Assembly (NCBI GenBank): GCA_964019055.1
Contig: OZ025211.1
Location: forward strand, 5,843,835-5,907,834
Source of the DNA: Anthopleura xanthogrammica
Taxonomy: Eukaryota > Cnidaria > Anthozoa > Actiniaria > Actiniidae
Direction of reading: 5' to 3'
Length of the DNA stretch: 64,000 bases
Numbering within the stretch: the stretch's first letter is position 1; every line of letters begins with the position of its first letter. The notes below the pieces were generated by a model. That model was given only the letters and a program-made list of their open reading frames with translations, was not told where the DNA came from and made no database searches. Position numbers and translations under genes: made by a program. Shown one piece after another: positions 13,236-24,905 of the stretch.

Positions 13236-13347
13236 TATGCAGCTCAATTTGGAGAACAAAACAATAGGTTTCCAATACTCAGATTGGAATTCTTTTGTTT
13301 TTTTTGCTCCAAATTGGGCTGCTTTGACGTCACGTGCAAGGGGTCTG
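13236..13347. mobile_element. MITE family with GACCCCTT/AAGGGGTC ends, copy 1
   Basis: Core GCAGCTCAATTTGGAGAACAAAACAATAGG and its inverse-like right half ending GACGTCACGTGCAAGGGGTC match copies at 25436-25579 and 50425-50556. The left end is degraded here. Confidence 0.6.
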
Positions 13348-13491
13348 TTGCACTACAGTAGTTGAGGCCACGTACTATCGCCCATATAATACATTTCGAG
13401 CGTGATACATCGCATTAATACAACCTTATTTTTGTAATTCTATTGGTGTTCTAGTTCCTTTCACTGCTGCTTCGTGAATGGTTCTAAAGTA

Positions 13492-13756
13492 AAGGTGCGG
13501 TTATATGGGTGAAAAATTCGTGCAACTTGTTGCGCAACATTGTTACGAATATTGCTCGTATTACCACCCCGCGCGCAACAAATTTTCTTTGTTGAAGAGA
13601 GAAGAAAGAGCTTCTTCTTCTGCAATAAAGTCGTGCTACAAAGTTTTGTTGTTGCACGGGATGGTAATACGAGCAACATTCACTCTGCAACTGCGAACTC
13701 AACAATGTTGCGCGACAAGTTGCACGATATTGTTCCTCGTATTACATTGCACCTTA
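13492..13756. mobile_element. 265-bp MITE with AAGGTGC/GCACCTT ends
   Basis: Terminal AAGGTGCGGTTAT and ATTACATTGCACCTT are inverted. Inner repeats (CGTATTACCA/TGGTAATACG, GCAACTTGTTGCGCAAC/GTTGCGCGACAAGTTGC) pair as well. The open frames across it are by-products of this symmetry. Confidence 0.65.
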
Positions 13757-14230
13757 ACATATAGCGTAATAACTTTCTTGTTACGAAGAGGGTTCATATT
13801 GGCTTATACGCGTCTGTGATGAATATACATATTCCTCTACCGTGATAGGATACTAAAATATCAACTTAAAAGAATAGGGGAGGGGACGAGTGAGGTTGGG
13901 GCACTTACTTTAAATCGGCCGTCTTCTTATGGTGAGGAGGGGTGTGCATATGATATTCTCGAAGCGCACTTTGAAGTTATATCATTAAATTATTATTTAT
14001 ATATCTGATATACGACTTATTTCATATAAAATACTTAGTATTGGTTTGAAGATGCATCTTAAAGCTCATGTGATCAGTTTCCGCCACGTTACAGCGCGCT
14101 CCATGTTTCTGCGTTCCAAACGACTACAGGCGCGACACGTTTTCTCTTGTTTTTTCAAAAGCGTTAAGTGAGGGGCAAATGCTATGTTCAATATGTCGGA
14201 AGGTGATTGCATAACTCGTAAGTGCATATC

Positions 14231-14352
14231 ATATTATAGCCTCCTTCGCAGACATTTTTGGGGTCGTCACCTCGTCACGCAACGTTTCCCTCCCAAGAGA
14301 AACGTCGCGTGACCGACCCTAAGGACGTCTGCGCAGATGGCTAATCATATAA
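14231..14352. mobile_element. TAGCCTCC-type inverted-repeat element
   Basis: Left ATTATAGCCTCCTTCGCAGAC pairs with right GTCTGCGCAGATGGCTAATCAT. Inside, AAACGTCGCGTGAC pairs with GTCACGCAACGTTT. Related ends occur at 21479-21566 and 36128-36294. Confidence 0.55.
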
Positions 14353-14460
14353 TGGAGTCATGAGTATTCCAATAGACCTAATCACCATTCTCCATTTAAG
14401 ACCACGTGTGATTTCCTTGAGTATTATTTCTTTTGCTTGGCAGTAATGCTTAAGACACGC

Positions 14461-14610
14461 TATTCACTACTTTCCATCGGTTCACTGCCGGTCAAACACA
14501 AAGCATTCAGTCGAGGCTGCAAGGTTTAAATTTAAATAATCCTTTGAAACTACCTTGCAGACTCGACTGAATGCGGCTTTGTCTGTGACGAGTTAACCGA
14601 TAAGATGGAG
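14461..14610. mobile_element. 150-bp hairpin element, family copy 1
   Basis: Near-palindromic: GCATTCAGTCGAGGCTGCAAGG pairs with the TTGCAGACTCGACTGAATGC side across a TTTAAATTTAAATAAT centre. A second copy with the same centre (AATAATCCTTTGAAACTACCTTG) lies at 35497-35643. Confidence 0.7.
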
Positions 14611-14623
14611 CAGATAACATATA

Positions 14624-14923
14624 CAGCTATTTAAAAAAACGTTGAATACTGCATACTGAATAGTGCATACTGAATAGTGCATTCCAAGACTGAAATGCAT
14701 TTTGGGTCATGTAATATTGTCTAAAGTAAAATAAATAATATTAAATTTATTTTATTTTTAGTGCATTCATTCTATCCGAAACAATATACTAGCTACATAT
14801 AGAGAGCAAATGGCTGTATATTTACTTTTTATTTCAAATTAATGAGACCCACAATGCCCTTCGGTCTAGGAATGCACTATTCAGTATGCAGTATTCAGTA
14901 TTCAACGTTTTATGAAATAGCTG
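14624..14923. mobile_element. 300-bp MITE with CAGCTATTT/AAATAGCTG ends
   Basis: Arms of about 60 bp: CAGCTATTT...ACGTTGAATACTGCATAC on the left and its complement ending GTATTCAACGTTTTATGAAATAGCTG on the right. The flanks read ATATA on both sides, consistent with a TA-type target duplication. It lies directly beside the previous hairpin element. Confidence 0.75.
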
Positions 14924-16250
14924 TATATAAAAAAAGCTGTTATGAGTATAACAATATATCCAAATATTGATTATAAACAATTACAAAAAGAGATGTATAA
15001 TTACGATATTTGATACAAATTAATTTAATTGTTGATATTTTTGACAATAAATACACTGTAAATATATTTGTAAAAAAAGATCTTGTGAGACTGCCGCTGA
15101 CCAGCGATGATAGGAGTGGCTAATTTTGTATATTATTATATTATATTGATGATATTGAAGTAAAGTTGGCTTGAGTTTGAGTTGGTTTATTAGTAGATTA
15201 TCCGGTAACTTTATTCTTGAGGTGCATGTTACGTCACTAACCGCCATGTTGGTTGACTATATGTAAAGCATTTCTCGCTAAGATTCTCATGTTATATCAA
15301 CCAAGATGGCGGCTGTTTCATTCTTATTTTATATCTCAAGGGATTTTGAGTCACGTGATTGCACCCCAAGAATAGGTATGGGACAAATTCAGTACAGGTT
15401 TTCATGGACGCCATTTTGTAAGTCTGCGGCTGACCAGTAATTACGGAAGCTCAGGTAAGCCTCGATTTTGTACAAATTCTTCATGTGTTTCAGTGAAGGT
15501 CCGTAGAATTTCAAATTGTTGGTATTGTTGATGCTGTGAACTCTCTACTTTACCGTTGCTATTCGTAATTATTTCTAACTCTGAGCAAATTGTAATCAAG
15601 GAACACAGCGATATTTTACGAAATAAAGAAAAACCATCGTTTTTTCCGATGCGCGGGCGGTGAGTGAGTCCTCCTCAGACAAAATATGATCAGCGTTAGC
15701 TACTGCATGTAGTAATGAATAACGAATTAAGAACATGTTTATTAATAACTCCTCGAACCAAAATAGCCATTATTGTCGCTTCCAATAAGATGTAATTGTC
15801 TAATAAGATTAATCTTCTCCGGACTGGCTGTCGGCAAAGTAATTTTAATTTCTTCTGATAAAAAACCACTCATTGCTATTTCTCGAAGCTCTCACGAAAT
15901 ATGTTTTATATGTAGTTTCTATGTGTAGTAAGTGGAATTATTTTTGAAGGGTCCTTGACTACTGGGAGAAGCAACTTCCTCAATACAAGGCCCTCTCGAA
16001 CGAATGGGAAAGCTAGCACCTGCTACTGGAGGGCGTTCCTGCAGATTTGGCGGGAACTTGTAGTTTCGCGCCAAAACGCGCGCGTAGAGTTTTCGGACGA
16101 ATGGGAAACGAAACCACAAAATCGTAGCCGAACTTTAGCCGGACCGTATCTTATCGTAACCGAAATTACGCGTAGTGATTGGATTAATTACTGGAAGACA
16201 ATAGGAAGCCATTTCAATGTTATGTTATATCGTACCGTGTACGTGCTGTA

Positions 16251-16361
16251 AAGCCTAGTTTTCACTACGACGCAAGCACAAGCGCAAGGATCAAAACATT
16301 TTGTTACTTAAGCTTGCGTTTGTACTTGCGCTTGTACTTGCGTCATAGTGAAAAAAGGCTT
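16251..16361. mobile_element. 110-bp inverted-repeat element
   Basis: AAGCCTAGTTTTCACTACGACGCAAG and CTTGCGTCATAGTGAAAAAAGGCTT form the outer arms, with GCACAAGCGCAAG/CTTGCGCTTGTAC inside. The 98-aa open frame just upstream (15955-16251) has no recognisable domain and I do not call it a gene. Confidence 0.65.
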
Positions 16362-16722
16362 AAGGCAGTTCCGTACGTTTCCCACTCATACGAAAACCGC
16401 TCTGTAATCAAGAAACAGATCTGCTAGCCCAGTTTTCACCAATAGCCAATGAAAGCATTAACCACAAACATACACCTAACGCATATAATGGATGTCATGT
16501 AGTGTTGACTCAATCCCTGGCTCCATGACCACGTAAGATAGCGGTTTGTTTCATTTAGAGACGTTAAGCAAGGACGTCAAGAGTATGCCTAATCGAAACA
16601 ACGCATCACACTGACCGTAAATGAAAAAAAAAATTTTTTCCTGAGCAAGTTTTGGTGGACGTCATCCAAAATTGATTGACGTCTGTCTATCAAATCTCCG
16701 AATTTCGAAGTTGGAAGGAACC

Positions 16723-16730
16723 TATATAAA
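16723..16730 (+). promoter_or_regulatory. TATA box, possibly of the mucin-like gene
   Basis: TATATAAA in a CCTATATAAACCC context is the strongest TATA match I noticed before 18565. A transcript starting near 16755 could use the donor CCAA|GTGAGT at 16960/16961 and the acceptor CTACCACAG ending at 18550. The resulting leader carries an ATG (16948) in frame with the ATG at 18565, adding nine codons. This leader is inferred. Confidence 0.4.
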
Positions 16731-17348
16731 CCCATCCTTTAACAGCTCTTTTGGATCAAGCGTTTGTTTAAATCATTTCAATAGCGGAGTCCTTGGCACT
16801 CTACTGCGTCCTTATCCCACTAGCTAAGACACAGAGACAACACGCTAGATCACGCTGATTTTTCACATAGTGGTTTGGTGGAGCGAGAGTTTAGTATCGT
16901 TATTTTTTCATCCCAAAGCGGAAGACGATTTCCGAAGCTTAGGCTTAATGAAACTACCAAGTGAGTAGTGATGTTTTACTAAAGAGGTGTTCATGTTTTA
17001 GTTAGCCTTATTAGAAATACTGGTTTATAATAACAACCTCTGCATGTGGCCTGTCTCAGCTCACGTAGTCAATGTTTGCGGAATATATAGATTTTTTTAT
17101 CAGATAAGTGCATTAGAATACCACAGTAGAAAGAATTCTAAGTGGAAACAAATGAATGAGAGTACAATCTAATCATGTCGTACATAAATGGTGTTAAATT
17201 AGTTATTCTAACTGAAACCATCTATCTATCTAAAAGAAAGGTGGGCGATTTTCTAGATAATTAATAATATTCTCGATCACTTTCCATTAAGCCCCACCCT
17301 AGTAAACCGGCAGAATGCTGGGAGTTGCCCATTACTTTTACTCATTAC

Positions 17349-17785
17349 CCTGTCTATATCGAGCGTGGTCGGTCATACAGGTTGGAACAGTGTTGAAGGA
17401 AGAAGTTGTGATCAGTTAGGCCAAGTTTAGACGTCGAATTTTTCATGTGCTGAATCTAATGCAAATGAATTCAAACAATAGGTTTTGCTCATTTGCATTA
17501 GATTAGGCACATGTGAAATCCGACGTCTAAACTGGGCGTTATACAGGCTGAACCAACGATTCAGGTGAAGATTGAAGCTGTTGAAAGGAAAATTTTACAA
17601 TGTTGAAAACCTGTCTCAACCGAGAGTGGACGTTCATTCAGGTTGGAGCCATGTTGAGAGAAAGTTGTAAAAACTTACCTAGAAATTTAAAATTATCACG
17701 GAAGTTTTCATGCCCTGTCTAAATCGACAGAGGTCGTTATGACAGGTTGGACCTTTTTGTTGTTCTTTATCAAAAAGAAAGAAGT
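17349..17785 (+). repeat. Three diverged copies of a 55-bp motif
   Basis: The segments at about 17349, 17613 and 17713 share a CCTGTCT..ATCGAGAGTGGTCGTTCATACAGGTTGGA pattern. A partial fourth version follows the hairpin at 17416-17541. No reading frame is conserved. Confidence 0.45.
17416..17541. mobile_element. 125-bp hairpin element
   Basis: Left TAGGCCAAGTTTAGACGTCG pairs with right CGACGTCTAAACTGGGCGTTA. The arms continue with CACATG and a TCTAATGCAAATGA pairing around a short centre. It interrupts the 55-bp motif series. Confidence 0.65.
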
Positions 17786-18564
17786 TAAAACTATCGTCAG
17801 CAACTGACAATTCCTGATATTAAAATTAAATAGTAAAACACTAGCTAGTCGATATTTATTTAATTCCTGGGGCTATTTATACTGGAATTTTGACAGTTTA
17901 GAAGGTACCAGTACTCAAAGCTAACAGGTTGACGAACGCCGTTCTCCTGGGGCTTCAAATACTGGCCAATCGAAAAAGACCTGTTTGATGGAGAATTTTT
18001 GGCGCTGACGCATCGATTTAACATTATCTTGGCAGACAGATGATTGTACAACCAGAGGAAATATGGTAAATAAAATAAAATATGCAAACCTAGCGAAGCA
18101 GTTGAAATTATTCATTGCTATATTGAGTTCATATTTCTTCATTTTTTCGACTTGGTTGATAAATTTTTTAGCTAATTCGATCAGTATTTTTCAAAACAGG
18201 AAAGGAGAGAATTATATATTTTTAATGTTTTCGCGTTCTCTTGATTGCACGGAATATTAAAATACAAAATATTGGTTTTATAAGGTAGAATTAGTCATCA
18301 AATGACAAATTCCTTGGCATAGTTGGGCACTCCTTTTTGCGTAAAATTCATTCACTAATCTTTGCCGACCAATACTCGCTCTCTGATTGGTTGGCCCCTT
18401 AATATTAACATAGATGGTAAGCTTCCGGTATATCATTATCACAATTTCTAGCCACTGTTCAATTTTGTCTGGGTTTGACTGGAAGAGGAGCTTGAATATC
18501 CTTGAAAATAGCTCATTTTTAGAATATTCATTCAAGGTTTTCTACCACAGAAGCGCAATTCACG

Positions 18565-21500
18565 ATGAAGATTCTCATGTTGGTTGCAATTTTTCTTTTT
18601 GTCTCGACCAAAGCGGGTAAGTTTGTGTCCAAGAATTCGCCACAAAAATTCAAAGCTTAAAAATTCGAAGCTCACTACAGTAATTTTTTTTTTACTTTGG
18701 GAGTAAAGCATCCTCTATAATTTTACTTAAATGTCATTGTAAATCTAGTGACAAATATCTAGAATGCAGAGGTATAGTTTTCAACACCAGAATTACAGCC
18801 CAATTTGTTGTGGAATTTTGAAGGTGTTCACTGTTACATATTTATTAGTTTATAATTTTATATTGGTTTGAGCAGCGTGAAAATGTTTTAATTCTTCCAT
18901 TTTCTTCCCTGAAAAAACTCTAAAACGATTGTATCCTTTATTAAGCTACCTATTAAACCGCTCTACAACTGCGACTTTAGTAAAAATTTGAGCAAAAAGA
19001 CAAACACCCAGCTACCGGATTTTCATTGAATGTAAACGCCCTGCGTGAGACTAGTATAGTGATCGTGCACAATCGAATGAATTGAATATTTAGTGATATA
19101 CATAACATACACCGTTCTTGAGGTTGAAAAGAAAACGGAAACCAAACCTGAAGTAAATTTTGACATTAGTTTTCAGCCAACATAGGATTTATTGGCTATA
19201 CTTTTACTCCAATAGAGTCAAAGAGCTAATCTCGTGCGGATTTAGACTCGAATCAATCAGCTTTCTTCACCGACACCCCAAAGCGACACAAAATAAATTT
19301 TTACTACGCAATCATAATTCCGTATTTCTAGCTAAAGAAGCTGTCATAAAACCGTTTTTTAAGATCAAGTATTTCGAGGTTTCGACTCTAGTAGCAGTTA
19401 GTAATTTATGTACATGATTTTTCGTGGTTTCGTTTTGTTTGCCGATCACCAACCACTCCATCCACAAAAAAATTATATCATTTTGTGGCTTGATAAATGA
19501 AAATTAACCAACCCGTTGAAATACAAAACATCACGTTTATCAAAATTGACATTTTTGTCACTGAAAAAAAATTATTTTTACACAGTCGACACACACACAC
19601 AAAATATTTCTATATGCTTAGACATAGACCAAATTTTTAAAATCCATATTTTTGAGATGATAGTAGTTTTATGTATTTTTTGTTAATTTAGATAAGTTAT
19701 TTCAATCTATCCTTGGGGTTTTTCTTATTTATTAAGTGAGCTTAAACTAAAACGTCATAATATATTTCTCTAGTTACCCCCGCGTTTTGGCGGAAAAATA
19801 TTTAAATACCATCAGGAAAAGCCGACAAAAACAGATATAAATAACTTTTATAAATATACAAGTGCCTAGAATAAGAATAATAACTAATGATTGGAAAAAT
19901 ACATAAACATTAATGAGAAATATTTTGAAAAATAGATAAAGCAAAAAGAATATTTGAATTTGCAAAAATAGAGCTACTTTCATGTAGGAATTGTCGTTTT
20001 GGGAAGTCAGATAAAGGGATTTGAAAATGATAGAGGCACTACCAGTATTATGGAAATATGATACGCAGGTAAGATTAGCCTTATTAGCGGATATGAGAAA
20101 TTGTTTTCCAATTTTTAAAATGTCAGTCATAATTTTGCTTAAATATTTTATTGAACTGATACTTATTGTTAGTGGAATAAAGTAAATAAGATGTCAACAA
20201 GTATTTTATTGATCACTTTATAAGAGTCAAATATTCCTTTGTCCTTGAAGTAATAAAAAAGCGAAGCTTTTAAAAATGGTAATAAATTAAGTTTAATTTT
20301 TTTTTTGAAATTTTATATTTCTATCTCTGCAGATACGATATAAATAATTTCTATGTCATATAGTTTCTTTATTTTTTTAATCTCTTTATCAGTTTTAAGG
20401 AAACATTTCAGAGTTATATCTATGGGGGATATGATATATTTTCGTGTGTTATGTGCGTGCGTTTTTCCCTTTTGTCAAATCTCTCACTCAGAATAATTTC
20501 AACCCGATAGGCTGAGCCTGAACAAGCTTTTAGCCTCTTGATGTCTTAAGTTCCTTGTAGGAAGTATGCAATTGTGTTATTTTTAAGCATTATATATTAT
20601 TTTAGTTCTAGGTTGTAGGTCTGGGCTCTTTGTTCTTCCCCTCTCTCTTTTTCCTCCCTCCCTCCCGTCCTTTATTTATTTATTCGCTCACTCGTTCATT
20701 TATTAGTTATTTTCGTTCTTGTTCACTCATTCAGCCCCCACAGTTCTCTATACTTTCACTCATTCATTCATTTATTCAGTTTCGTTCAATCATTCGTTCG
20801 TTCCGTTAGTTCATTCTTTTATTAATTTATTTATTCGTTCGTTCGTTAATTCATTCTTTTTTCATTCATTCATTCATCCATTCTTCTTCTTTTTCATTCA
20901 TCCATTCTTTCGTTCGTTCATTAATTCTTTTATTCATTCATTTGGTTTCTTGTTCTCGTTCACTCACTCGTTCTCTTCGTATCTCTCGTATCTCCCGTCC
21001 CTCCCCTCCCCCCTCTACAAAACACTCCAAGTGTTTACTCTAGTTATGATGCCTGTGGCCCTACGTCAATCCATTAGCTTAAGTAGTGAAATACTAGACA
21101 AGAATCTGCTTCGACTCTCCAGGTTTAAAGGTGTTTATAGTTTTGGCGGCTTTTGGTTAAAGGACCTATAAACATTATAGCGGAGATTAATTGCTTCGTA
21201 TTTCCTACGCGCGTGGTTTCTTCAGCTTTGAAGATTTTTTTCTACGACAATTTTCGAGTTTTACTAACAATCTTTAAATTTTGGATCAAAGTTTTTTCAT
21301 TTGGTTGAATGAAACCAAAGCTAAAAACAAACAAATAAACAAAAACTAACAAAACAAACAAACAAAAAATAAAAAAAATAAACAAGAACAAGCAAGCAAA
21401 CAAACAATTAATCAAATAAACAAACAAACAAACAAACAAAGAGAAAAAACGAAAAAAAGCATTGCATGACGACCTGCGTGACGTAGCCTCCTGCGCACTG

Positions 21501-22292
21501 AGCCGCTGTGAGGCGCTTCCGGTAACCGCCACACGACGGCTGCGCAGGAGGCTAGCGTGACGAAGCTACAGTAAAACAAAACAAACAAATAAACAATAAC
21601 CAAAACGCAAATGAGCGTTGCGTGACTACTTTTTTTACGTGACTACCTACGTGACGAAGATACAGTAAATCATTGTTATCTGACAGCCCTGAAAATGTTA
21701 TATTGAACCATAATATTATCTATATTGTTACCTAGTTCTGCTTCTAGGAACTTCGTATGCTGTTATGTAACTTTGTATTATTTCCCGGCTTTCCTTAGAG
21801 ATATCAAGCTCATACTATTATTTGCCTGCCTCATCGAGTTCTTCTCCAGATATAACATCAACACCTTTACTTGCTACTACTGCTGCTTTTACTACTGCTG
21901 CCCCTACTGCCAATGCTGTTTCTACTACTACCTCCAGTACTGCTCCTCCTACCAGTGCCATGGCCCCCACCACCTCCAGCCCTACTTCCACCGCCGAGAG
22001 TTCATTTACAGGCCCAACTATTCAAGCATTAACAGAATCAACATCGAATGTATCAGTGTCTATTTCCTCTAGCGTAGCTTCCCCTACTACTACAGGTGCT
22101 ATACCGTCAGTAGAAAGCCCAAAGGCATCTGATACTACCAATATAACAGCTCCACCAACGTCTGCGAGCGTACCCACTACGCTGTCTAGCAACACAACAA
22201 CCAAATCGATGTCTACCGGGAATCTTGTGAGGAATGGTAATGGTCTACTTTTGGCCATGATAATGACTTATTTTCTTGCCAATATGATTTAG
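18565..22292 (+). CDS. Mucin-like Ser/Thr-rich GPI-anchored protein (signal exon plus stalk exon)
   Basis: Proposed exons 18565-18616 and 21850-22292 join in phase 1 to give 164 aa. Residues 1-17 (MKILMLVAIFLFVSTKA) are a signal peptide. The rest is Ser/Thr/Ala/Pro-rich with tracts such as TTSSTAPPTSAMAPTTSSP, N-glycosylation sequons (NVS, NIT, NTT) and no cysteine. The C-terminus (NGLLLAMIMTYFLANMI) fits a GPI signal. A heavily O-glycosylated cell-surface stalk is the natural reading. The neighbours have an LU domain between signal and stalk; I found no Cys-rich exon between 18.6 and 21.8 kb, so either the domain was lost or an exon escaped me. The acceptor TTCTTCTCCAG|AT and the phase support the join. 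An AATAAA lies 44 bases after the stop. Confidence 0.55.
20690..20985 (+). repeat. Degenerate (TTCA/TTCG)n tetranucleotide tract
   Basis: Long runs of TTCATTCATTCATTCG-like units with interruptions. The 150-aa frame across it (rich in HS and SF) is a by-product. Confidence 0.85.
21325..21440 (+). repeat. (AAAC)n-rich simple repeat
   Basis: AAACAAACAAAT-type units, interrupted. More appear at 21575-21600 on the far side of the inverted repeat at 21479-21566. Confidence 0.8.
21479..21566. mobile_element. TAGCCTCCTGCGCA inverted repeat
   Basis: GTAGCCTCCTGCGCA and TGCGCAGGAGGCTAGCG are inverted, with GC-rich centre CGCTTCCGGTAACC. The flanking CGTGACGAAGCTACAGTAAA recurs with changes at about 21650-21667. 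Confidence 0.6.
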
Positions 22293-22335
22293 AAGAACGA
22301 GGTCAAATATGAGCTAAGAAAGCTGATACCTTAAA

Positions 22336-22341
22336 AATAAA
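22336..22341 (+). terminator. Polyadenylation signal AATAAA
   Basis: Canonical hexamer shortly after the stop of the mucin-like gene, supporting 22292 as a real gene end. Confidence 0.55.
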
Positions 22342-22820
22342 CTGCTTGAATCTTGAAGCTGTCATTAGGCTCTGTTTGGAATAATTGCGGGAAAAGGTTT
22401 CATGGATTTTGGCTTGCGTGACATGTGCTGCTGTGACATATTGTGTAACATAACGTGCGTGACTCAAATCCTCATGGATAACGTAAATAACTAGATCAAC
22501 TTGTAAAGACGTGAATGACAATGAACTTGGAGTTTGGATGTAGATGGATAACGTGACGTGACGTTAATTGATCAACTATAGCGTGACAGTGACAACCGAT
22601 TTGGAGGCCGCGCAGACGAATGATGTGACGTGTATTTTGCCAAAGTGTGACGCGTGACAGATTTTATCGGATATGACACAGACATTGGTCTCAGAAACAG
22701 CAAGAAGTGGAAGAAAGGAATGAGTTCTCTTAGCCCATTATTTTCAGAAATTAGAATAACCTCAAAAGAAAACAACTACACTACTCGACATTTTGAACTG
22801 TTTTGAATTGAAGTTATTTT

Positions 22821-22905
22821 AGTACTAGTAGTACTAGTAGTACTAGTAGTACTAGTAGTACTAGTAGTACTAGTAGTACTAGTAGTACTAGTAGTACTAG
22901 TAGTA
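22821..22905. repeat. 9-bp AGTACTAGT satellite, about nine units
   Basis: Units of AGTACTAGT repeat almost perfectly. The sequence is self-complementary at every register (ACTAGT and AGTACT are palindromes), so the array can fold on itself. Confidence 0.95.
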
Positions 22906-23232
22906 GTAGTCGTCGTTGTCGTAGTAGTAGTAGTAGTAGTATACTGGTAGTAGCAGCAGCAGCAGGAGTAAGAGTAGTATTAGTAGGAAGTATTAGTAAC
23001 GTTGTAGTTGTGTTGTTGTTGTACTAGTGGTAGTTGTGTTGTTGTACTAGTTGTAGTTGTGTTGTTGTTGTACTAATGGTAGTTGTGTTGTTGTTGTACT
23101 AGTGGTAGTAGTGTTGTTGTACTAGTGGTAGTTGTGTTGTTGTACTAGTTGTGTTGTTGTTGTACTAGTGGTAGTTGTGTTGTTGCTGTACTAGTGGTAG
23201 TAGTGTTGTTGTACTAGTGGTAGTAGTGTTCA
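22906..23232 (+). repeat. GTAGTT/GTTGTT-rich minisatellite
   Basis: It begins as GTAGTAGT-rich simple sequence and becomes a series of units of about 25-30 bp reading GTTGTACTAGTGGTAGTTGTGTTGTT with length variants. It directly continues the 9-bp satellite and keeps its ACTAGT core. Confidence 0.85.
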
Positions 23233-24046
23233 CGTATGCTTTTTTTAAGCTAAAGTAAATTTATCTCATATGTAAAGAAAATTAATGCCTGTTTATCTTT
23301 TACCCAATATTAGCCTTAAGTAGCAAAATATCTCCTTGTATCATATGGACTACAGATTATAAACAGCCTCTAAGGTGAAAGAATGACTGAATTTGTTGAT
23401 AATTACATTTAGCTAAGATTTTGGTTCCAATATTTTTGGTTCCTTTAGATTTAGAACCCTGTGGCATTCAGTAATGCTTGGACTTTGTATATTATTTAGT
23501 CCAAATATAAAGCATTTTTAGCTATAGTCAAGTTATAAATATAATATCTAAGTTGAAATCAAAATAAATTCAATAAATATATTAAAATAAGATACGATAA
23601 GATAAGAAAAAAACATATTCGCATACCAAAATTCTTTGAATATCTTGTTGGTATCATCCGCCATCTTTGTTTCCCCCACGCAAAGGGATTGGGTACTATT
23701 GAGGAGTAATTCCGCAGACCACGTGTGCGAGGGCGCCACGTAACCATAGTAACCAAAACATCCAAGATGCTGTTTCGCATCGTTGGGAAAGGCACAGCGC
23801 TGCATTTCTAACGTTATATCAAACAATGTTTCTATGACTTATTTCGGACGTTTCAAGTAAACTTTTTTTTTTTAAATCAAGAGACCATGAAGGACTCTGT
23901 CCCTCATGGTCTCTTGAAAAAATATAAAAAATGAAAAGAAAAAAAAAATACATATATATAGTACATATCCGGATACGTTGGGAATCGAACCCACGTCATT
24001 CAGAAGAAATTCCCTAATTTAATTCCAAAATAATTGATTCCCTACC
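23233..24046. other. Spacer without supported genes
   Basis: AT-rich. It contains a short perfect hairpin around 23879-23918 (AAGAGACCATGA.../...TCATGGTCTCTT). Minus-strand frames at 23548-23826 have no recognisable domain. Confidence 0.45.
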
Positions 24047-24208
24047 AGGGGCGGATCCAGGATTTTGTTCAGGGAGGGGTGCAGGACACAGAGTCAGCTC
24101 AGAGGGATGCAAACCTCAGAATAAAAAAAGAAAACAAAAAAGATAGGGGGACAAAGCTGTTCCGAGGGGGGTACGCACCCCCTGCCTACCTCCCCTGGAT
24201 CCACCCCT
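24047..24208. mobile_element. MITE with AGGGGCGGATCCAGG ends
   Basis: Left AGGGGCGGATCCAGGATT and right CCTGGATCCACCCCT are inverted. CTAC occurs at both outer flanks and may be a target duplication. Related ends occur at 26317-26330 and 48941-48955, so this is a dispersed family. Confidence 0.65.
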
Positions 24209-24379
24209 ACCTACTCCGCCATACCTCCGAGACATCCGCAGAGCTGAGGCCTCGCATTGACGTCGGGCATGGAGGTAAAAAAGGCTCTCAACCCTTGTTT
24301 GTACAGATTACGCAGGATAATGTTCTAGACTGGAGGCATCAGGGGACAGACTAGCCGGCGAAAGACCATATCTACAAGT

Positions 24380-24395
24380 GGGGGGGGGGGGGGGG
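24380..24395 (+). repeat. G16 homopolymer
   Basis: Sixteen consecutive G, part of a G-rich segment with further GGGGGGTCA-type motifs to 24495. Possible quadruplex former. Confidence 0.9.
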
Positions 24396-24887
24396 TCAGC
24401 TATATATTGACCGTTATCAAAGGGGGGTCACTCAGTAGCAACAACTAGTAAGGGGGTCATAAAAAAGGATAGTGCCTCTTAGGGGATCGATCAGTTAATC
24501 TTTATGTGGCAAAAATCTCCGATCCTCGCCCCCCCTCCCACTTGCCAGTTTGATGAAGAACTAATTGAAAATTTAAAAGGTACCGAGATGGAGTTTTTGG
24601 GTTTCTAAAAAATTTTAATTAAAAATATTTCTGTGCTTAATTTTAATCTACAACACTGATTATCGGATACTTTTACTATTTGTTCTAGGATATTATTGAA
24701 TTAGTTGGTCCTGTAGAGATAGAATTGGAACTAGGATTCTTTTTGCACTGAAAAAAATGGAATTTGAAGAAATGGGACTGGAGTTTGGGACCACTGGAAA
24801 CATGGGCCAAGAAAAGTATTCCCAACATGGAATGTCTCCAAAATTTAAGGCTTGATTTGGAATTTTAACAGCTACAAAATGAAATCT

Positions 24888-24905
24888 CCCCCCCCCCCCC
24901 CCCCC
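24888..24905 (+). repeat. C18 homopolymer
   Basis: Eighteen consecutive C followed by a short CACACA run. Confidence 0.9.

Larger units (their letters stand above)
18617..21849 (+). other. Intron of the mucin-like gene
   Basis: Strongly AT-rich between 18.6 and 20.6 kb. It then holds tetranucleotide-rich DNA (20.69-21.0 kb), an AAAC-rich stretch (21.3-21.45 kb) and a TAGCCTCC inverted repeat. No exon was identified. Confidence 0.5.

Noticed and set aside
15955..16251. 98-aa frame next to a hairpin element
   Set aside because: Contains short repeated GAATGGGAAA segments and no domain; more likely repeat-derived.
20719..21171. 150-aa Phe/His/Ser-rich frame
   Set aside because: Encoded by the TTCA tetranucleotide tract.
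21725..22072. 115-aa Cys/Tyr-rich frame that looks like a Cys-rich protein
   Set aside because: It is the shifted reading of the ACT/GCT-rich mucin exon; the Thr/Ala frame has the signal, sequons and GPI tail.
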